In this document: positions 42,099 to 51,240 of the stretch, piece by piece
Position numbering within the stretch: the stretch's first letter is position 1
Layout of the letters: every line of letters begins with the position of its first letter
Assembly (NCBI GenBank): GCA_030583885.1
Contig: CP129480.1
Coordinates: 2,294,001-2,358,000 of the forward strand
Direction: 5' to 3'
DNA: 64,000 nt
DNA from: Anaerolineales bacterium
GTDB taxonomy: Bacteria; Chloroflexota; Anaerolineae; Anaerolineales; Villigracilaceae
Translations under genes and position numbers: made by a program
The notes under the pieces: generated by a model
Told to the model about the DNA's origin: nothing
The model's database searches: none
The model's input: only the letters and a program-made list of their open reading frames with translations

Positions 42099-42725
42099 TT
42101 ATCTGAGTTTGGGAAATAAACTTCCCGTGTGTCTAATGTAATTACGGTATTCGTCGCCGAATTGTTCGATGAGAAGTCTCTCCTCTTCAGGCACACGAAT
42201 GGCGATGACAGAAATAATGATGGCGAGTCCGCAAAAGCCGATGAACCAGTTCGAGGTCAGGAAAAGAACCGCGATCTGCATCAGCAGGAAGGCAAAGTAG
42301 ATCGGGTGACGCATCCGCGTATAGGGACCTTCTGTCACCAAGGCAGGGACTTTCATCAAACGCAGCGCAGGGTCAAAGTCCGCGCTGAGCTTTTGGCTGA
42401 GCGTTTTATGGCCCCAGGCATTGATAACGATGGCAAAGAGACCAAGCGCCAATCCAGCCCAGCGCACCCAAACGGGAAAGGGGATGTACGACCATTTCAT
42501 GAATGAAGGGGCGAACGTCCATACTAGCACACCAAGGTAAAAGGGAACGCCGAAAATGGTGCGCAGATTCAATAAAAGCGGAATTTCGTTTTCATTGTGC
42601 ATTTTCACGCGTGTGGCTTTATCTTCCTTGCCAGCTTTTGCCTTTTTTGAGTAAGCGGTCATTACATGCGCGAAACTGAAAAAGATGATAAAGAATGCGA
42701 TCTTGAAAAAGATTTCGAGGAACAT
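42099..42725 (-). CDS. Isoprenylcysteine carboxyl methyltransferase-like membrane protein
   Basis: 208 aa from ATG 42725; a longer reading reaches into the inverted repeat at 42739. Several TM helices and the C-terminal ICMT/PEMT signature GPYTRMRHPIYFAFLLMQIA...RVPEEERLLIEQFGDEYRNYIRHTGSLFP. Such proteins use SAM to methylate lipids or small molecules; substrate unknown. It lies 14 bp before the metal-binding protein gene. Confidence 0.85.
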   Translation of the reverse strand: MFLEIFFKIAFFIIFFSFAHVMTAYSKKAKAGKEDKATRVKMHNENEIPLLLNLRTIFGVPFYLGVLVWTFAPSFMKWSYIPFPVWVRWAGLALGLFAIVINAWGHKTLSQKLSADFDPALRLMKVPALVTEGPYTRMRHPIYFAFLLMQIAVLFLTSNWFIGFCGLAIIISVIAIRVPEEERLLIEQFGDEYRNYIRHTGSLFPKLR

Positions 42726-42738
42726 GGTTTTCTCACGT

Positions 42739-42802
42739 AGGTGACAGTCACTTTTGCGAAGCATCCCGCAGCAAAGCAGAGTGGGTAAAGTGACTGTCAC
42801 CT
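42739..42802. repeat. 64-bp inverted repeat with GTGACWGTCAC arms
   Basis: 16-bp arms AGGTGACAGTCACTTT and AAAGTGACTGTCACCT flank a 32-bp centre between the two ICMT-like genes. It shares its core with the palindrome at 12418-12450, with arm order reversed. Confidence 0.85.
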
Positions 42803-42809
42803 CCTGTGG

Positions 42810-43403
42810 CTAGAAAAACTTCGGTAGAAACTTGCCTGTGTGCTTCAGGTACTCTCGGTACTCATCTCCGAATTTCTCAATGAGATTGGCTTCCTCTTTT
42901 GGCGTGCGGATCGCCATGGCGATGAATGCCAGTGTTGCCAGCAGAATAATGAACCAGTTGTCTGCCATCAATGCAAAGGCGATGTAAAGCGATGACCCAA
43001 CTGTGTAAAGTGGATGACGTACCCAGCGGTAAATTCCGTGAGTCACAAGTTTGTGATTCGTGCGCGTGGCGCTGACAGGCGTAATGCCGCCTTGAATGCT
43101 GATGAACAGCCAGTAGATCAGCCCGACCACGATGATGCCAAACCCGAATCCGAACCAGCGTACCCATTCGGGCAGCCCGATCTTCGACCATGCCATCCAC
43201 TGCGGGTTGAGCAGGTACACGATGGGGCTGAGCCACAACATCAAACCGCCAATGCGAATGACAAGCATCATCGGCGTGCCGTCTGCGCTGCGGGAAAGTC
43301 TTTCGCCCGAGTCGCGGTCTGCTTTCATGCGGAAGTAAATGGAGATGCCTGCTCCTGTGAAAAGGATAAGGGCGGCGAGAATTCTAAAGATTGTTTCGTT
43401 CAT
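42810..43403 (-). CDS. Isoprenylcysteine carboxyl methyltransferase-like membrane protein, paralogue
   Basis: 197 aa with the same C-terminal signature as its neighbour: HGIYRWVRHPLYTVGSSLYIAFALM and RTPKEEANLIEKFGDEYREYLKHTGKFLP. Four to five TM helices. The pair arose by duplication and stands between the DtxR regulator and the ABC transporter, all in one direction, so metal-responsive expression is likely. Confidence 0.85.
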   Translation of the reverse strand: MNETIFRILAALILFTGAGISIYFRMKADRDSGERLSRSADGTPMMLVIRIGGLMLWLSPIVYLLNPQWMAWSKIGLPEWVRWFGFGFGIIVVGLIYWLFISIQGGITPVSATRTNHKLVTHGIYRWVRHPLYTVGSSLYIAFALMADNWFIILLATLAFIAMAIRTPKEEANLIEKFGDEYREYLKHTGKFLPKFF

Positions 43404-43431
43404 ATCAGAAAAGCCTTTCTATTGATAACGT

Positions 43432-44106
43432 TTAGTTTGTGGTTTCAACAAATATTTTTGTAGTGATGTTCAAGCCAAGCACATTGATTTTCCTGCCGAC
43501 TTTCACTGTCAGGTTGTTGTCAAACGCGGAGTATTCTGTCACCTCGATCTGAATGCCTGGGGTGAGTCCCAAACTGTCAAGATGGCGAAGCAGGTTCGGG
43601 TCCGTGGCCACGACGCGTAATATCGTCGCAGTCTGATTGGGACGTAGAGAAGATAGGGGCGTCGTATCCTCGACGGGCATTTTCAAATTTTCTGTGGGGA
43701 TGAGTTCACCATGCGGGTCGCGGGTGGGGTTGCCGAGTGCGGCAGCGATGCGCCGCTCGAAATCCTCCGAGATGACATGTTCCAGCCGTTCCGCCTCCTC
43801 ATGCACTTCATCCCACGAATATCCGAGTGTTTGTGCCAGCCAGGTTTCGAGCAGACGATGGTGACGAATGACCTCGAGCGCGGCGCGTTTCCCCGCGGGG
43901 GTGAGGGTAACGCCCTGATGTTTTTGATACTCGACCATGGCAGGCTTTTCAGCTGCTAGTTTTTGCATCATGCCCGTGACGGAGGCGGGTTTGACATTGA
44001 GTTCGCGCGCCAGATCGTTGGTGCTGGCGGGCGAATCGTTTTCGGTCAGTTCGTAGATGCGTTTCAGGTAATCCTGAACAGATTGGGTGGATGTTCTGTT
44101 TTTCAT
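43432..44106 (-). CDS. DtxR/MntR-family metal-dependent repressor
   Basis: 224 aa. Winged helix (SVQDYLKRIYELTENDSPASTNDLARELNVKPASVTGMMQKL), dimer/metal domain with VIRHHRLLETWLAQTLGYSWDEVHEEAERLEHVIS (Glu/His ligands) and GNPTRDPHGELIP, and a C-terminal SH3-like domain from about residue 150. It heads the minus-strand metal block. Two dyads matching the DtxR/IdeR box type overlap its promoter, indicating autoregulation. Confidence 0.92.
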   Translation of the reverse strand: MKNRTSTQSVQDYLKRIYELTENDSPASTNDLARELNVKPASVTGMMQKLAAEKPAMVEYQKHQGVTLTPAGKRAALEVIRHHRLLETWLAQTLGYSWDEVHEEAERLEHVISEDFERRIAAALGNPTRDPHGELIPTENLKMPVEDTTPLSSLRPNQTATILRVVATDPNLLRHLDSLGLTPGIQIEVTEYSAFDNNLTVKVGRKINVLGLNITTKIFVETTN

Positions 44107-44117
44107 GGTTTTTGAAA

Positions 44118-44165
44118 ATTAGGTTCGGCTAAATATATTTTAGGCTAAACTAAATATTTTGTCAA
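44118..44165 (-). promoter_or_regulatory. Promoter of the DtxR-led operon with two DtxR-type boxes
   Basis: Minus-strand TTGACA (44160-44165), 17-bp spacer, TAAAAT (44137-44142). TTTAGGCTAAACTAAA at 44139-44154 overlaps spacer and -10, and TTAGGTTCGGCTAA at 44119-44132 lies just downstream. Both share TTAG-N6-CTAA, close to the known DtxR/IdeR box. Confidence 0.7.
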
Positions 44166-44174
44166 GGTCGAGAC

Positions 44175-44203
44175 TTGACTTTTAGTGGGAGAATCTGTAC
44201 AAT
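44175..44203 (+). promoter_or_regulatory. Sigma-70 promoter of the amino-sugar operon
   Basis: TTGACT-N17-TACAAT, close to consensus. An imperfect dyad with GTTTGT and ACAAAG arms follows at about 44207-44237 and could be the ROK repressor operator. The promoter is divergent from the DtxR promoter 10 bp away. Confidence 0.65.
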
Positions 44204-44279
44204 AAGTTTGTTAGTACAATGAATTTACAAAGTGGTCAGACCGGCTTACGTCTTTTCGTGTAGGCATCAGGAACTTCCC

Positions 44280-45428
44280 ATGAAAAAGGCTACTCACCAG
44301 CAAACCAAGCAGCACAACCGTGACCTCGTTTTGCGAACCATCTTTGCAAACGAATCGGTCAGCCGCGCGGAAGTGGCGCGCGTCACTAATCTCACGCGAA
44401 CGACTGTCTCCGAGGTGGTGAGTGGGCTGCTCACTGAAGGATTGGTGGAGGAAGTAGGCAGGGGTGAATCGATCGGGGGAAAATCTCCGATCTTGATGAG
44501 CGTGGTTGCAGACTCGCGTTATTTGATCGGATTAAATCTGGCACAGGATAAATTCATTGGCGCAATTGTGAATCTGCGTGGCGATATCAAGGAAATGGTC
44601 GAAGCGCCAGTCCATGATGACAATGGGCGGAATGCGCTCGAACTTGTATACCAGATCATTGACCAGCTGCTCCGAAAGAGATTAAAGCCGATCGTAGGTA
44701 TTGGCGTGGGTGCGCCAGGTCTCATTAATACGCGCGAAGGCGTTGTGATCGATGCCGTTAATTTACAGTGGCAGGACCTTCCACTGGGTCAATTGCTTAA
44801 GAAGAAATACAAACTCCCTGTTTCGGTTTTGAATGACAGCCAGGCAACCGCCATTGGTGAATACGTCTATGGCGGGCAACATGCCGCCGATGAAAACCTT
44901 ATCGTTGTAAATGTGAAACACGGCATTGGCGCAGGCATCCTGATCAGTGGTCGATTGTTTCAGGGAGATGGCGGCGGTGCGGGGGAAATTGGTCACGTAG
45001 TGGTGCAGGAGAATGGCGAGCTTTGCCGCTGTGGAAAACGCGGCTGTCTGGAAACAATTTCCAGTGCGCGGGCTGTGATTCAACAATTAAAGGCGAGGTC
45101 ACTTGATCAGGCACAGTCGGCTTTTGAGGCCGGGGACGCGGAAGCCAATCGGGTCGTTATGACAGCGGGACATTTTTTGGGGAAGTCCCTTGGGAATTTG
45201 ATCGGCACTTTAAACATTCAAAAGATTGTGATCACGGGCGATATGACCCGTTTTGGCAACGCATGGCTGGATGCAGTAAATTCCTCCATGCAGGGCGCGG
45301 CGTTGTCCCGCATGTCTGAAGGCACCCGCCTTGAATTGGGCGCATTGGATTATCGCGCCTGTATTCTCGGTGCTTCCGCATTTTTATTGCTCGATGATTA
45401 TTCGCTGTTATTCACACAGGAAAATTAA
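44280..45428 (+). CDS. ROK-family transcriptional regulator (NagC/XylR-like)
   Basis: 382 aa from an ATG with AGGAAC upstream. N-terminal winged helix (NRDLVLRTIFANESVSRAEVARVTNLTRTTVSEVVSGLL), then a ROK actin-like fold with GVGAPGLINTREGVV and the zinc motif CRCGKRGCLE. It would repress the following operon until an amino sugar or its phosphate binds. It overlaps the next gene by one base. Confidence 0.92.
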   Translation: MKKATHQQTKQHNRDLVLRTIFANESVSRAEVARVTNLTRTTVSEVVSGLLTEGLVEEVGRGESIGGKSPILMSVVADSRYLIGLNLAQDKFIGAIVNLRGDIKEMVEAPVHDDNGRNALELVYQIIDQLLRKRLKPIVGIGVGAPGLINTREGVVIDAVNLQWQDLPLGQLLKKKYKLPVSVLNDSQATAIGEYVYGGQHAADENLIVVNVKHGIGAGILISGRLFQGDGGGAGEIGHVVVQENGELCRCGKRGCLETISSARAVIQQLKARSLDQAQSAFEAGDAEANRVVMTAGHFLGKSLGNLIGTLNIQKIVITGDMTRFGNAWLDAVNSSMQGAALSRMSEGTRLELGALDYRACILGASAFLLLDDYSLLFTQEN

Positions 45429-46813
45429 TGTCCATGCAGTTGATCGGGCCGCGAGTAATACCTCCGTTGGATAAGAATTTCCGTCCGGCAGTTTTGGCGA
45501 ATCGAAACTTTCAGCGTGTTGTCCAGCTGGTTGGGGAGCGTATCGTGATCGGCCTGGAACGAAGCGGCAGTGATGTGTCCCGCTGTGAGTTAACCATCTA
45601 TCCTGAAGGCCATGCGAATTTCGACTCCAATTATCGATATGTCGAGCGCATCGTTAAGTTTTTGCTTTGGCAGCGCGGCGGTCATACACTATATGTTGGC
45701 AATTCTCCAAAAATAGCTGAATATTTGAAGAAAATATATAACAAGGATGGCGCACGAAAATTCGATTACCACTTTATGGGAGAACAAGTGTACGAAAGAG
45801 AGTTTTCAGTTGTTTCCTGCAAAGCGGAGGAAGTGCCCGCCTCGCGCGAGACGGGGAAACTGCTCGGTCGTAATTTACAGGGTCATCGCATTGGGTTTGA
45901 CCTGGGAGCTTCCGATCGCAAGGTAAGCGCTGTTGTGGATGGGACACCGATCTTCAGCGAGGAAGTGGTCTGGGAGCCGCGCAAAAATTTCGACCCTCAA
46001 TATCACTACCGTGAAATTATGACCGCGTTGAAAACCGCCGCAAGCAAAATGCCGCGTGTGGATGCAATCGGCGGAAGTTCCGCGGGCATTTACATTGACA
46101 ACCGCCCAATGGTTGCTTCGCTGTTCCGTGGAATCCCGCAGGAACGATTTGGCGAGATTCGGGACATGTTTCTGCGAATTCGTAATGAGATGGGCGTGCC
46201 GCTGGATGTCATCAATGATGGCGATGTCACTGCATTGGCCGGCTCCATGTCCATTGAAGATAACGGGATTTTGGGAATAGCGCTCGGTTCAAGTGAAGCT
46301 GCGGGATATGTGAACATGGACGGGCATATTACGGGCTGGTTGAACGAACTGGCTTTTGCCCCCATTGATTACAGCCCGAATGCCCCTGTGGAAGAGTGGT
46401 CTGGCGATAAGGGTTGCGGAGCTTCATACTTCTCGCAACAATGTGTATTCAGGCTTGCGGAGAAGGCAGGCATTGAAATCCCCTCAGACGCACCGGATGC
46501 CGAGAGACTGAAATTTGCGCAGGAAAAATTGGATGCAGGGCACGAAGGCGCGGCAAACATCTGGCAAACCATGGGCATTTATCTTGGGTATGGCATTGTT
46601 CATTATGCGGATTTCTACGATCTCAAGCATGTCCTGATCCTGGGGCGTTGCACGTCGGGGCGCGGCGGGGAGCTTTTGATCGAAGGTGCGAAGAAGGTTC
46701 TTGAAGTTGAATTCCACGAATTATTAAAGGAAATCAAACTGCACCTGCCCGATGAAAAGATCCGCCGTGTGGGACAGTCTGTCGCTGCGGCGAGTTTGCC
46801 GGTAATCGAATAG
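45428..46813 (+). CDS. ROK-like sugar kinase with N-terminal extension
   Basis: 461 aa. The actin-like ATPase fold is visible from about residue 155 (IGFDLGASDRKVSAVVDG; IGGSSAGIYIDNRP; VINDGDVTALAGSM; LGIALGSSEAAGYV). The first 150 residues are not a standard ROK part. The CxCGxxGCxE zinc motif is absent, and the catalytic Asp is probably in NDGD. It probably phosphorylates a sugar or amino sugar. Coupled to the ROK regulator (TAATG overlap). Confidence 0.78.
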   Translation: MSMQLIGPRVIPPLDKNFRPAVLANRNFQRVVQLVGERIVIGLERSGSDVSRCELTIYPEGHANFDSNYRYVERIVKFLLWQRGGHTLYVGNSPKIAEYLKKIYNKDGARKFDYHFMGEQVYEREFSVVSCKAEEVPASRETGKLLGRNLQGHRIGFDLGASDRKVSAVVDGTPIFSEEVVWEPRKNFDPQYHYREIMTALKTAASKMPRVDAIGGSSAGIYIDNRPMVASLFRGIPQERFGEIRDMFLRIRNEMGVPLDVINDGDVTALAGSMSIEDNGILGIALGSSEAAGYVNMDGHITGWLNELAFAPIDYSPNAPVEEWSGDKGCGASYFSQQCVFRLAEKAGIEIPSDAPDAERLKFAQEKLDAGHEGAANIWQTMGIYLGYGIVHYADFYDLKHVLILGRCTSGRGGELLIEGAKKVLEVEFHELLKEIKLHLPDEKIRRVGQSVAAASLPVIE

Positions 46814-46823
46814 GAATTGATGA

Positions 46824-47672
46824 ATGAAGCTTCACCTCGACACTGCTGAAATTTACATGCCGGATGGCGAAAATACCAAAACAGCGCTTTCACGCACCAC
46901 GCATTTGTGCTTTTCCGCCCATCAGGATGATATCGAGATCATGGCTGCGCAGCCAATATTTGAGTGCTTTCAACGGAGGGATAAGTGGTTTACGGGCGTG
47001 GTCGTCACGGACGGACGCGGCTCTCCGCGCAAGGGTATCTATGATGAGTACAGCGATGATGAAATGCGCCTGACGCGTTTCAAGGAACAGCGCAAGGCTG
47101 CATATGTGGGCGAGTTCTCCGCGCTGGCGATGCTGGATTATCCAAGCAAAATCGTCAAGGAGGGTTCCAGAAGCGAGCCCGTCGAGGATATGGTCAGAAT
47201 CCTGCGCGCGGCAAGACCGCACTTTGTGTACACCCACAATCTTGCGGACAAACACGATACGCATGTGGCGGTCGCTCTGCGGGTGATCGAAGCCGTTCGG
47301 AGGCTGGGGCAGGCTGAACGTCCGGAACGAGTCGTCGGCTGTGAGGTCTGGCGCGCATTGGACTGGATGGTGGATGCGGACAAGGTCTTGATGAATCTGT
47401 CCGATCATGAAAATCTGCAACTTGCCCTGCTGGGCGTCTTCGATTCGCAGATCGCCGGGGGAAAGCGTTACGACCTCGCTTCGATGGGGCGCCGCCGTGC
47501 CAATGCGACCTATTTCGAATCGCACGGCGTGGATATAACGACCGGGTTGTCCTATGCGATGGATATGACTTCCTTGATGAACGATGCTCAAAAAGACCCC
47601 GCGCAATTTACACAGGAGTTTATCCAGCGCTTTGCACAGGATGTAGGTGAACGTATCAAGCGGATGAGCTAA
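46824..47672 (+). CDS. PIG-L family deacetylase
   Basis: 282 aa. The zinc motif AHQDDIE (variant of AHPDDE) is near residue 33, TDGRGSPR follows, and HNLADKHDTHVAVALRVIEAV supplies the third ligand. Family members deacetylate GlcNAc-containing substrates. In this operon it would remove acetyl groups from imported GlcNAc derivatives. Confidence 0.87.
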   Translation: MKLHLDTAEIYMPDGENTKTALSRTTHLCFSAHQDDIEIMAAQPIFECFQRRDKWFTGVVVTDGRGSPRKGIYDEYSDDEMRLTRFKEQRKAAYVGEFSALAMLDYPSKIVKEGSRSEPVEDMVRILRAARPHFVYTHNLADKHDTHVAVALRVIEAVRRLGQAERPERVVGCEVWRALDWMVDADKVLMNLSDHENLQLALLGVFDSQIAGGKRYDLASMGRRRANATYFESHGVDITTGLSYAMDMTSLMNDAQKDPAQFTQEFIQRFAQDVGERIKRMS

Positions 47673-47789
47673 ACATTTCCTGGGAATATTTCAATCATCC
47701 GAAAGAAAGGAGGATGAGGAGACAAGACATTCCTGTATCGAGATATGAGTTTGGATACCTGTTCTCAAAATACAATAAGGAGAAGAAAG

Positions 47790-49160
47790 ATGAATAAGAA
47801 ACTGTTAGGTTTGTTGTCTGTTTTGGTTTTGGCCAGCCTTGTTTTGACTGCCTGCGGCTCCCCGGCTCCTGCCACCGAAGCGCCTGCAGCTGGTGATGCA
47901 TCCGCCGCGGCCACTTCAGCACCTTCCACCTCAGGTCAATCCACAACCTTGAAGATCTATCTGCTCGATTACACTCCGGATACGATTGCATGGCTCAATA
48001 GTGAAATTAACCCGGCTTTTGAAGCGGCTAATCCTGGGGTGAAGGTTGAGATTACAGAAGGCTCATGGTCCGGATGGGATACCACCTTCAGCGGTTTCTT
48101 TGCCGCTGGCGAAGGCCCTGATATCATCAATCTCGGTTCTGAAATGAACACCCTCTATGGTGAAAGCCTTGCGGACATGGATCCCTATCTTGGCGAAGGC
48201 GCATGGGATGAAATTTCCAATTTTGGTCCCGCTCTCGAAAATGCCAAGTTTGAAGGCAAATTGCGCGGTCTTCCGATCTTCACCGCTCCGCGTTACGTGT
48301 TCTGCCGTACTGACTTGATGGAAGCGGCTGGTTGGACTGCCGGCACACCCAAGAACTTTGCAGACTGGACCTCCTTCGCCTCGCAGGCTTCTGTGATCGA
48401 TCCCGCCACCAATTCATTAACTCAACAGGCGCTCGTCCCTGTGGATGCTGGTTCGATGGCAGATTGGCAATGGTGGCTGCTGGTGTACTACTCTCTCGGC
48501 GGCGAACTCTACAAAGCGGATGGCTCCCCCAACTTCGATTCCCCTGAAGCTCTGGCGGCGACCCAATTCCTGTTTGATATGCGCCAGGCTACCTATGGTG
48601 ATGCTGCAAATGCGGTTGGCTCTCTCCCCACTGGACAGGGTTCTGTTATAGACGTCGACGATGCCACTGGTAACGATAACGGCGCTGTATGTCTCGCTCA
48701 CTCAGGCTGGGCTGCCCCCGCTTTTGACCGCCCGATCTGGGATAAAATCACCATTGAGCCTTTCTATGGCGATCCCGCCAACTTCCCCAACAGCCGCCCA
48801 GTTGTGCTTGCCTTCAATGACTGGCTGGCGGTTGCTGACTACAGCCCGAACAAGGAACTTGCCGCTGAATGGTTGAAGATGGCATTCAGCAAGGAAGCCA
48901 ATCATAAATGGAACGAGACCATGGGCTTGATCCCTGCCCGCAATGATGCACAATATGGGTACGTAACAGATTCCCCACAGCTCCAACGCGAAGCTGAATT
49001 AGCCGCTGAATATGGTGTTGGCTTTGCCGGCATCAAGGAAGCCGCCAAGCTTTCCACCATCATGCAGGATGCTCTCGGTAAATTGATCACCGAAGAACTC
49101 ACTCCAGAAGAAGTAATTGCCCGGATTCAGTCGGAATATGCGACTGCTCTCGGTCAGTAG
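47790..49160 (+). CDS. ABC transporter sugar-binding lipoprotein
   Basis: 456 aa, family-1 extracellular solute-binding protein. AAGGAG lies before ATG 47790; lipobox VLTAC. Typical features are STTLKIYLLDYTPDT, GPDIINLGSEMNTLYGESLADMDPYL and FNDWLAVADYSPNKELAAEWLKMAF. It delivers an oligosaccharide, probably GlcNAc- or muropeptide-derived, to the permeases at 49232 and 50397. A hairpin downstream may keep its expression above that of the permeases. Confidence 0.92.
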   Translation: MNKKLLGLLSVLVLASLVLTACGSPAPATEAPAAGDASAAATSAPSTSGQSTTLKIYLLDYTPDTIAWLNSEINPAFEAANPGVKVEITEGSWSGWDTTFSGFFAAGEGPDIINLGSEMNTLYGESLADMDPYLGEGAWDEISNFGPALENAKFEGKLRGLPIFTAPRYVFCRTDLMEAAGWTAGTPKNFADWTSFASQASVIDPATNSLTQQALVPVDAGSMADWQWWLLVYYSLGGELYKADGSPNFDSPEALAATQFLFDMRQATYGDAANAVGSLPTGQGSVIDVDDATGNDNGAVCLAHSGWAAPAFDRPIWDKITIEPFYGDPANFPNSRPVVLAFNDWLAVADYSPNKELAAEWLKMAFSKEANHKWNETMGLIPARNDAQYGYVTDSPQLQREAELAAEYGVGFAGIKEAAKLSTIMQDALGKLITEELTPEEVIARIQSEYATALGQ

Positions 49161-49173
49161 ACCCCATTATGTC

Positions 49174-49210
49174 AGGGTTGGGCAGGGATCTTCCTGCCCA
49201 ACCCTTTCTT
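49174..49210 (+). terminator. Intra-operon hairpin/attenuator after the binding-protein gene
   Basis: Perfect 13-bp stem AGGGTTGGGCAGG/CCTGCCCAACCCT with a 6-nt loop, then TTCTTTG. Such hairpins commonly leave extra binding-protein mRNA. Confidence 0.75.
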
Positions 49211-49231
49211 TGTGATTTGGAGGAGCAAGCG

Positions 49232-50386
49232 ATGCCTGGCAATCCATATCTTAATGTGCTGGTCACTGTCTTTTTGACGGTCATCTTTATTATCACAAGC
49301 AGCTATGGATTGGGTTTCCTTGCCCGCTTTATCGTAAAATTACGCGGCGCGCCCCGTAGTTATCAGGAAGATACCTTTGCAGGGTATCTGTTTGCCGCTC
49401 CCTGGATCGTGGGTTTTGCGATCTTTGTCATCATCCCTCTGTTTTTTTCCCTTTATTGGAGTTTTACCGATTATCGGGTCACATCACGTGATCCCGCGAA
49501 CTGGGTGGGAATTGAAAATTATTACAATATCCTATTTAAAGATGCAGGCTTCCGCGCCTCCATTGTGAACACGCTTTATTTGACCGTGATCGGACTGCCT
49601 CTGCAGATGGGAGTTGCGTTATTTCTGGCGGTCATGCTCAACCAAAAGATGCGCGGCGAACGCATCTTTCGCATGGCGTTTTACCTGCCTGTCATTCTTG
49701 GTTTCAATACTGCCGTACTTCTATGCTGGCGTTTGATGCTGAATACGGGCACGGGTATTATCAACCAGATTATTCGTGCGCTTTCGTCTTCCTTTCCGCC
49801 GTTTGGCTACGTGACCCGCGCGCTGATTTTCGTACAGGAGATCATCACGTCCTTCTTCCTTGGGATCAATACGGGAAAATTCAATTTAATGATCAAGGTA
49901 CTTGAAGCAGGCTTTCCTGTCGAAAACCGTGTACCTCTCTGGGTGCAAAGCCCGTTATGGACAAAGATGTCCGTGATTTTGTTGATGATCTGGGGGTGCG
50001 GTACCATGATGTTGATCTTCCTGGCTGGTTTGAATAATATCCCCAGGGAACTGCACGAAGCCGCCGAAGTGGACGGTGCCTCAGCCTGGCAACGCTTCTG
50101 GAAAGTTTCCTTCCCGCTCCTGTCCCCATATATTTTTTATAACCTTATTGTGGGATTGATCAGTTCGCTTCAAATTTTCGAACCGATCTTTGTCCTCTAT
50201 CGTGATAATCAGCCGATTGTTTCATCGACAATATCAATGGTCTACTATTTATGGCAAAAGAGTTTCAGTCATTTTGAAATAGGCTATGGATCCGCCATCT
50301 CCTGGGTAATTCTTGTGATCATTTTTATCGTTACGGTGGTCCAGTTCAGGGTACAGGATCGCTGGGTGACCTATGAGATTTATTAG
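49232..50386 (+). CDS. ABC sugar transporter permease (MalF-like)
   Basis: 384 aa from ATG 49232 after GGAGGAG. Multiple TM helices and the EAA loop ELHEAAEVDGASAWQRFWKVSFPLLSP that contacts the ATPase. An N-terminal extra helix (LNVLVTVFLTVIFIITSSYGLGF) precedes the usual permease. No ATPase gene is in this operon, so a shared MsmK/UgpC-type ATPase encoded elsewhere must energise it. Confidence 0.92.
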   Translation: MPGNPYLNVLVTVFLTVIFIITSSYGLGFLARFIVKLRGAPRSYQEDTFAGYLFAAPWIVGFAIFVIIPLFFSLYWSFTDYRVTSRDPANWVGIENYYNILFKDAGFRASIVNTLYLTVIGLPLQMGVALFLAVMLNQKMRGERIFRMAFYLPVILGFNTAVLLCWRLMLNTGTGIINQIIRALSSSFPPFGYVTRALIFVQEIITSFFLGINTGKFNLMIKVLEAGFPVENRVPLWVQSPLWTKMSVILLMIWGCGTMMLIFLAGLNNIPRELHEAAEVDGASAWQRFWKVSFPLLSPYIFYNLIVGLISSLQIFEPIFVLYRDNQPIVSSTISMVYYLWQKSFSHFEIGYGSAISWVILVIIFIVTVVQFRVQDRWVTYEIY

Positions 50387-50396
50387 GAAAGGCAAA

Positions 50397-51239
50397 ATGA
50401 AACGACACACATCCATGCTTAAAAGTACAATCCTTTACGTCCTCCTCACAGGCGCGACGGTATTGATGTCCTTTCCGCTGTTTTGGATGATCTCATCCTC
50501 CCTGAAAACATTACAGGAGACGAATTCTCCCGGCATCGTCTGGATTCCAAATAATCCCACCTGGGAGGCGTACATCGGAATTTTCCAAAACCAGAATTTC
50601 CTGCGTGCTTATTTTAATTCTGTTTTTTACGTCACTCTGGCACTGGCAGGGACTCTCATTTCCATTGCGGCGGTATCCTACGCTTTCAGCCGGATTGAAT
50701 GGCCGGGGCGGAATATCGTATTCTTCCTCATGCTTTCCACCATGATGATTCCTCCGCAGGCCTTGATCGTCCCTCAATATGTTTTCTTCAATAAACTAAA
50801 ATGGATCGGCACTTTTAATCCTCTGATCATTCCCGGCTATTTTGCCGGCGGCGCGGCAATGATCTTTCTCCTGCGGCAGGCTATGGCGCAAATCCCAAAG
50901 GAATTGGATGAATCTGCTTTTGTGGATGGGGCGAATCATATCCAGATATGGTGGGAGATCGTCCTGCCGCTTGTGAAAGCCCCCCTTGCTACTGTTGCCA
51001 CTTTTCTTTTTGTAGGCTTGTGGAATAGCCTGCTCACCCCATTGATGTATCTGCAAACTGTCGACTTATATACCCTGCCTGTTTATGTGTCCACACTTTA
51101 CAACATCAATAGCACGGTTCAGCAATGGCCCACCATCATGACTGCCGCCGTGTTAACCACCGTGCCCTTGATCGTCGTGTTCTTTTTTGCCCAACGCTTC
51201 ATTCTTGAAAGTGTTGTGGTTTCAGGGTTAAAAGGTTAA
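50397..51239 (+). CDS. ABC sugar transporter permease (MalG-like)
   Basis: 280 aa from ATG 50397 (AAAGG upstream); the earlier in-frame ATG at 50373 lies inside the preceding gene. Six TM helices and the EAA loop ELDESAFVDGANHIQIWWEIVLPLVKAPLATV. Partner of the permease at 49232. Confidence 0.92.
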   Translation: MKRHTSMLKSTILYVLLTGATVLMSFPLFWMISSSLKTLQETNSPGIVWIPNNPTWEAYIGIFQNQNFLRAYFNSVFYVTLALAGTLISIAAVSYAFSRIEWPGRNIVFFLMLSTMMIPPQALIVPQYVFFNKLKWIGTFNPLIIPGYFAGGAAMIFLLRQAMAQIPKELDESAFVDGANHIQIWWEIVLPLVKAPLATVATFLFVGLWNSLLTPLMYLQTVDLYTLPVYVSTLYNINSTVQQWPTIMTAAVLTTVPLIVVFFFAQRFILESVVVSGLKG

Positions 51240-51240
51240 T

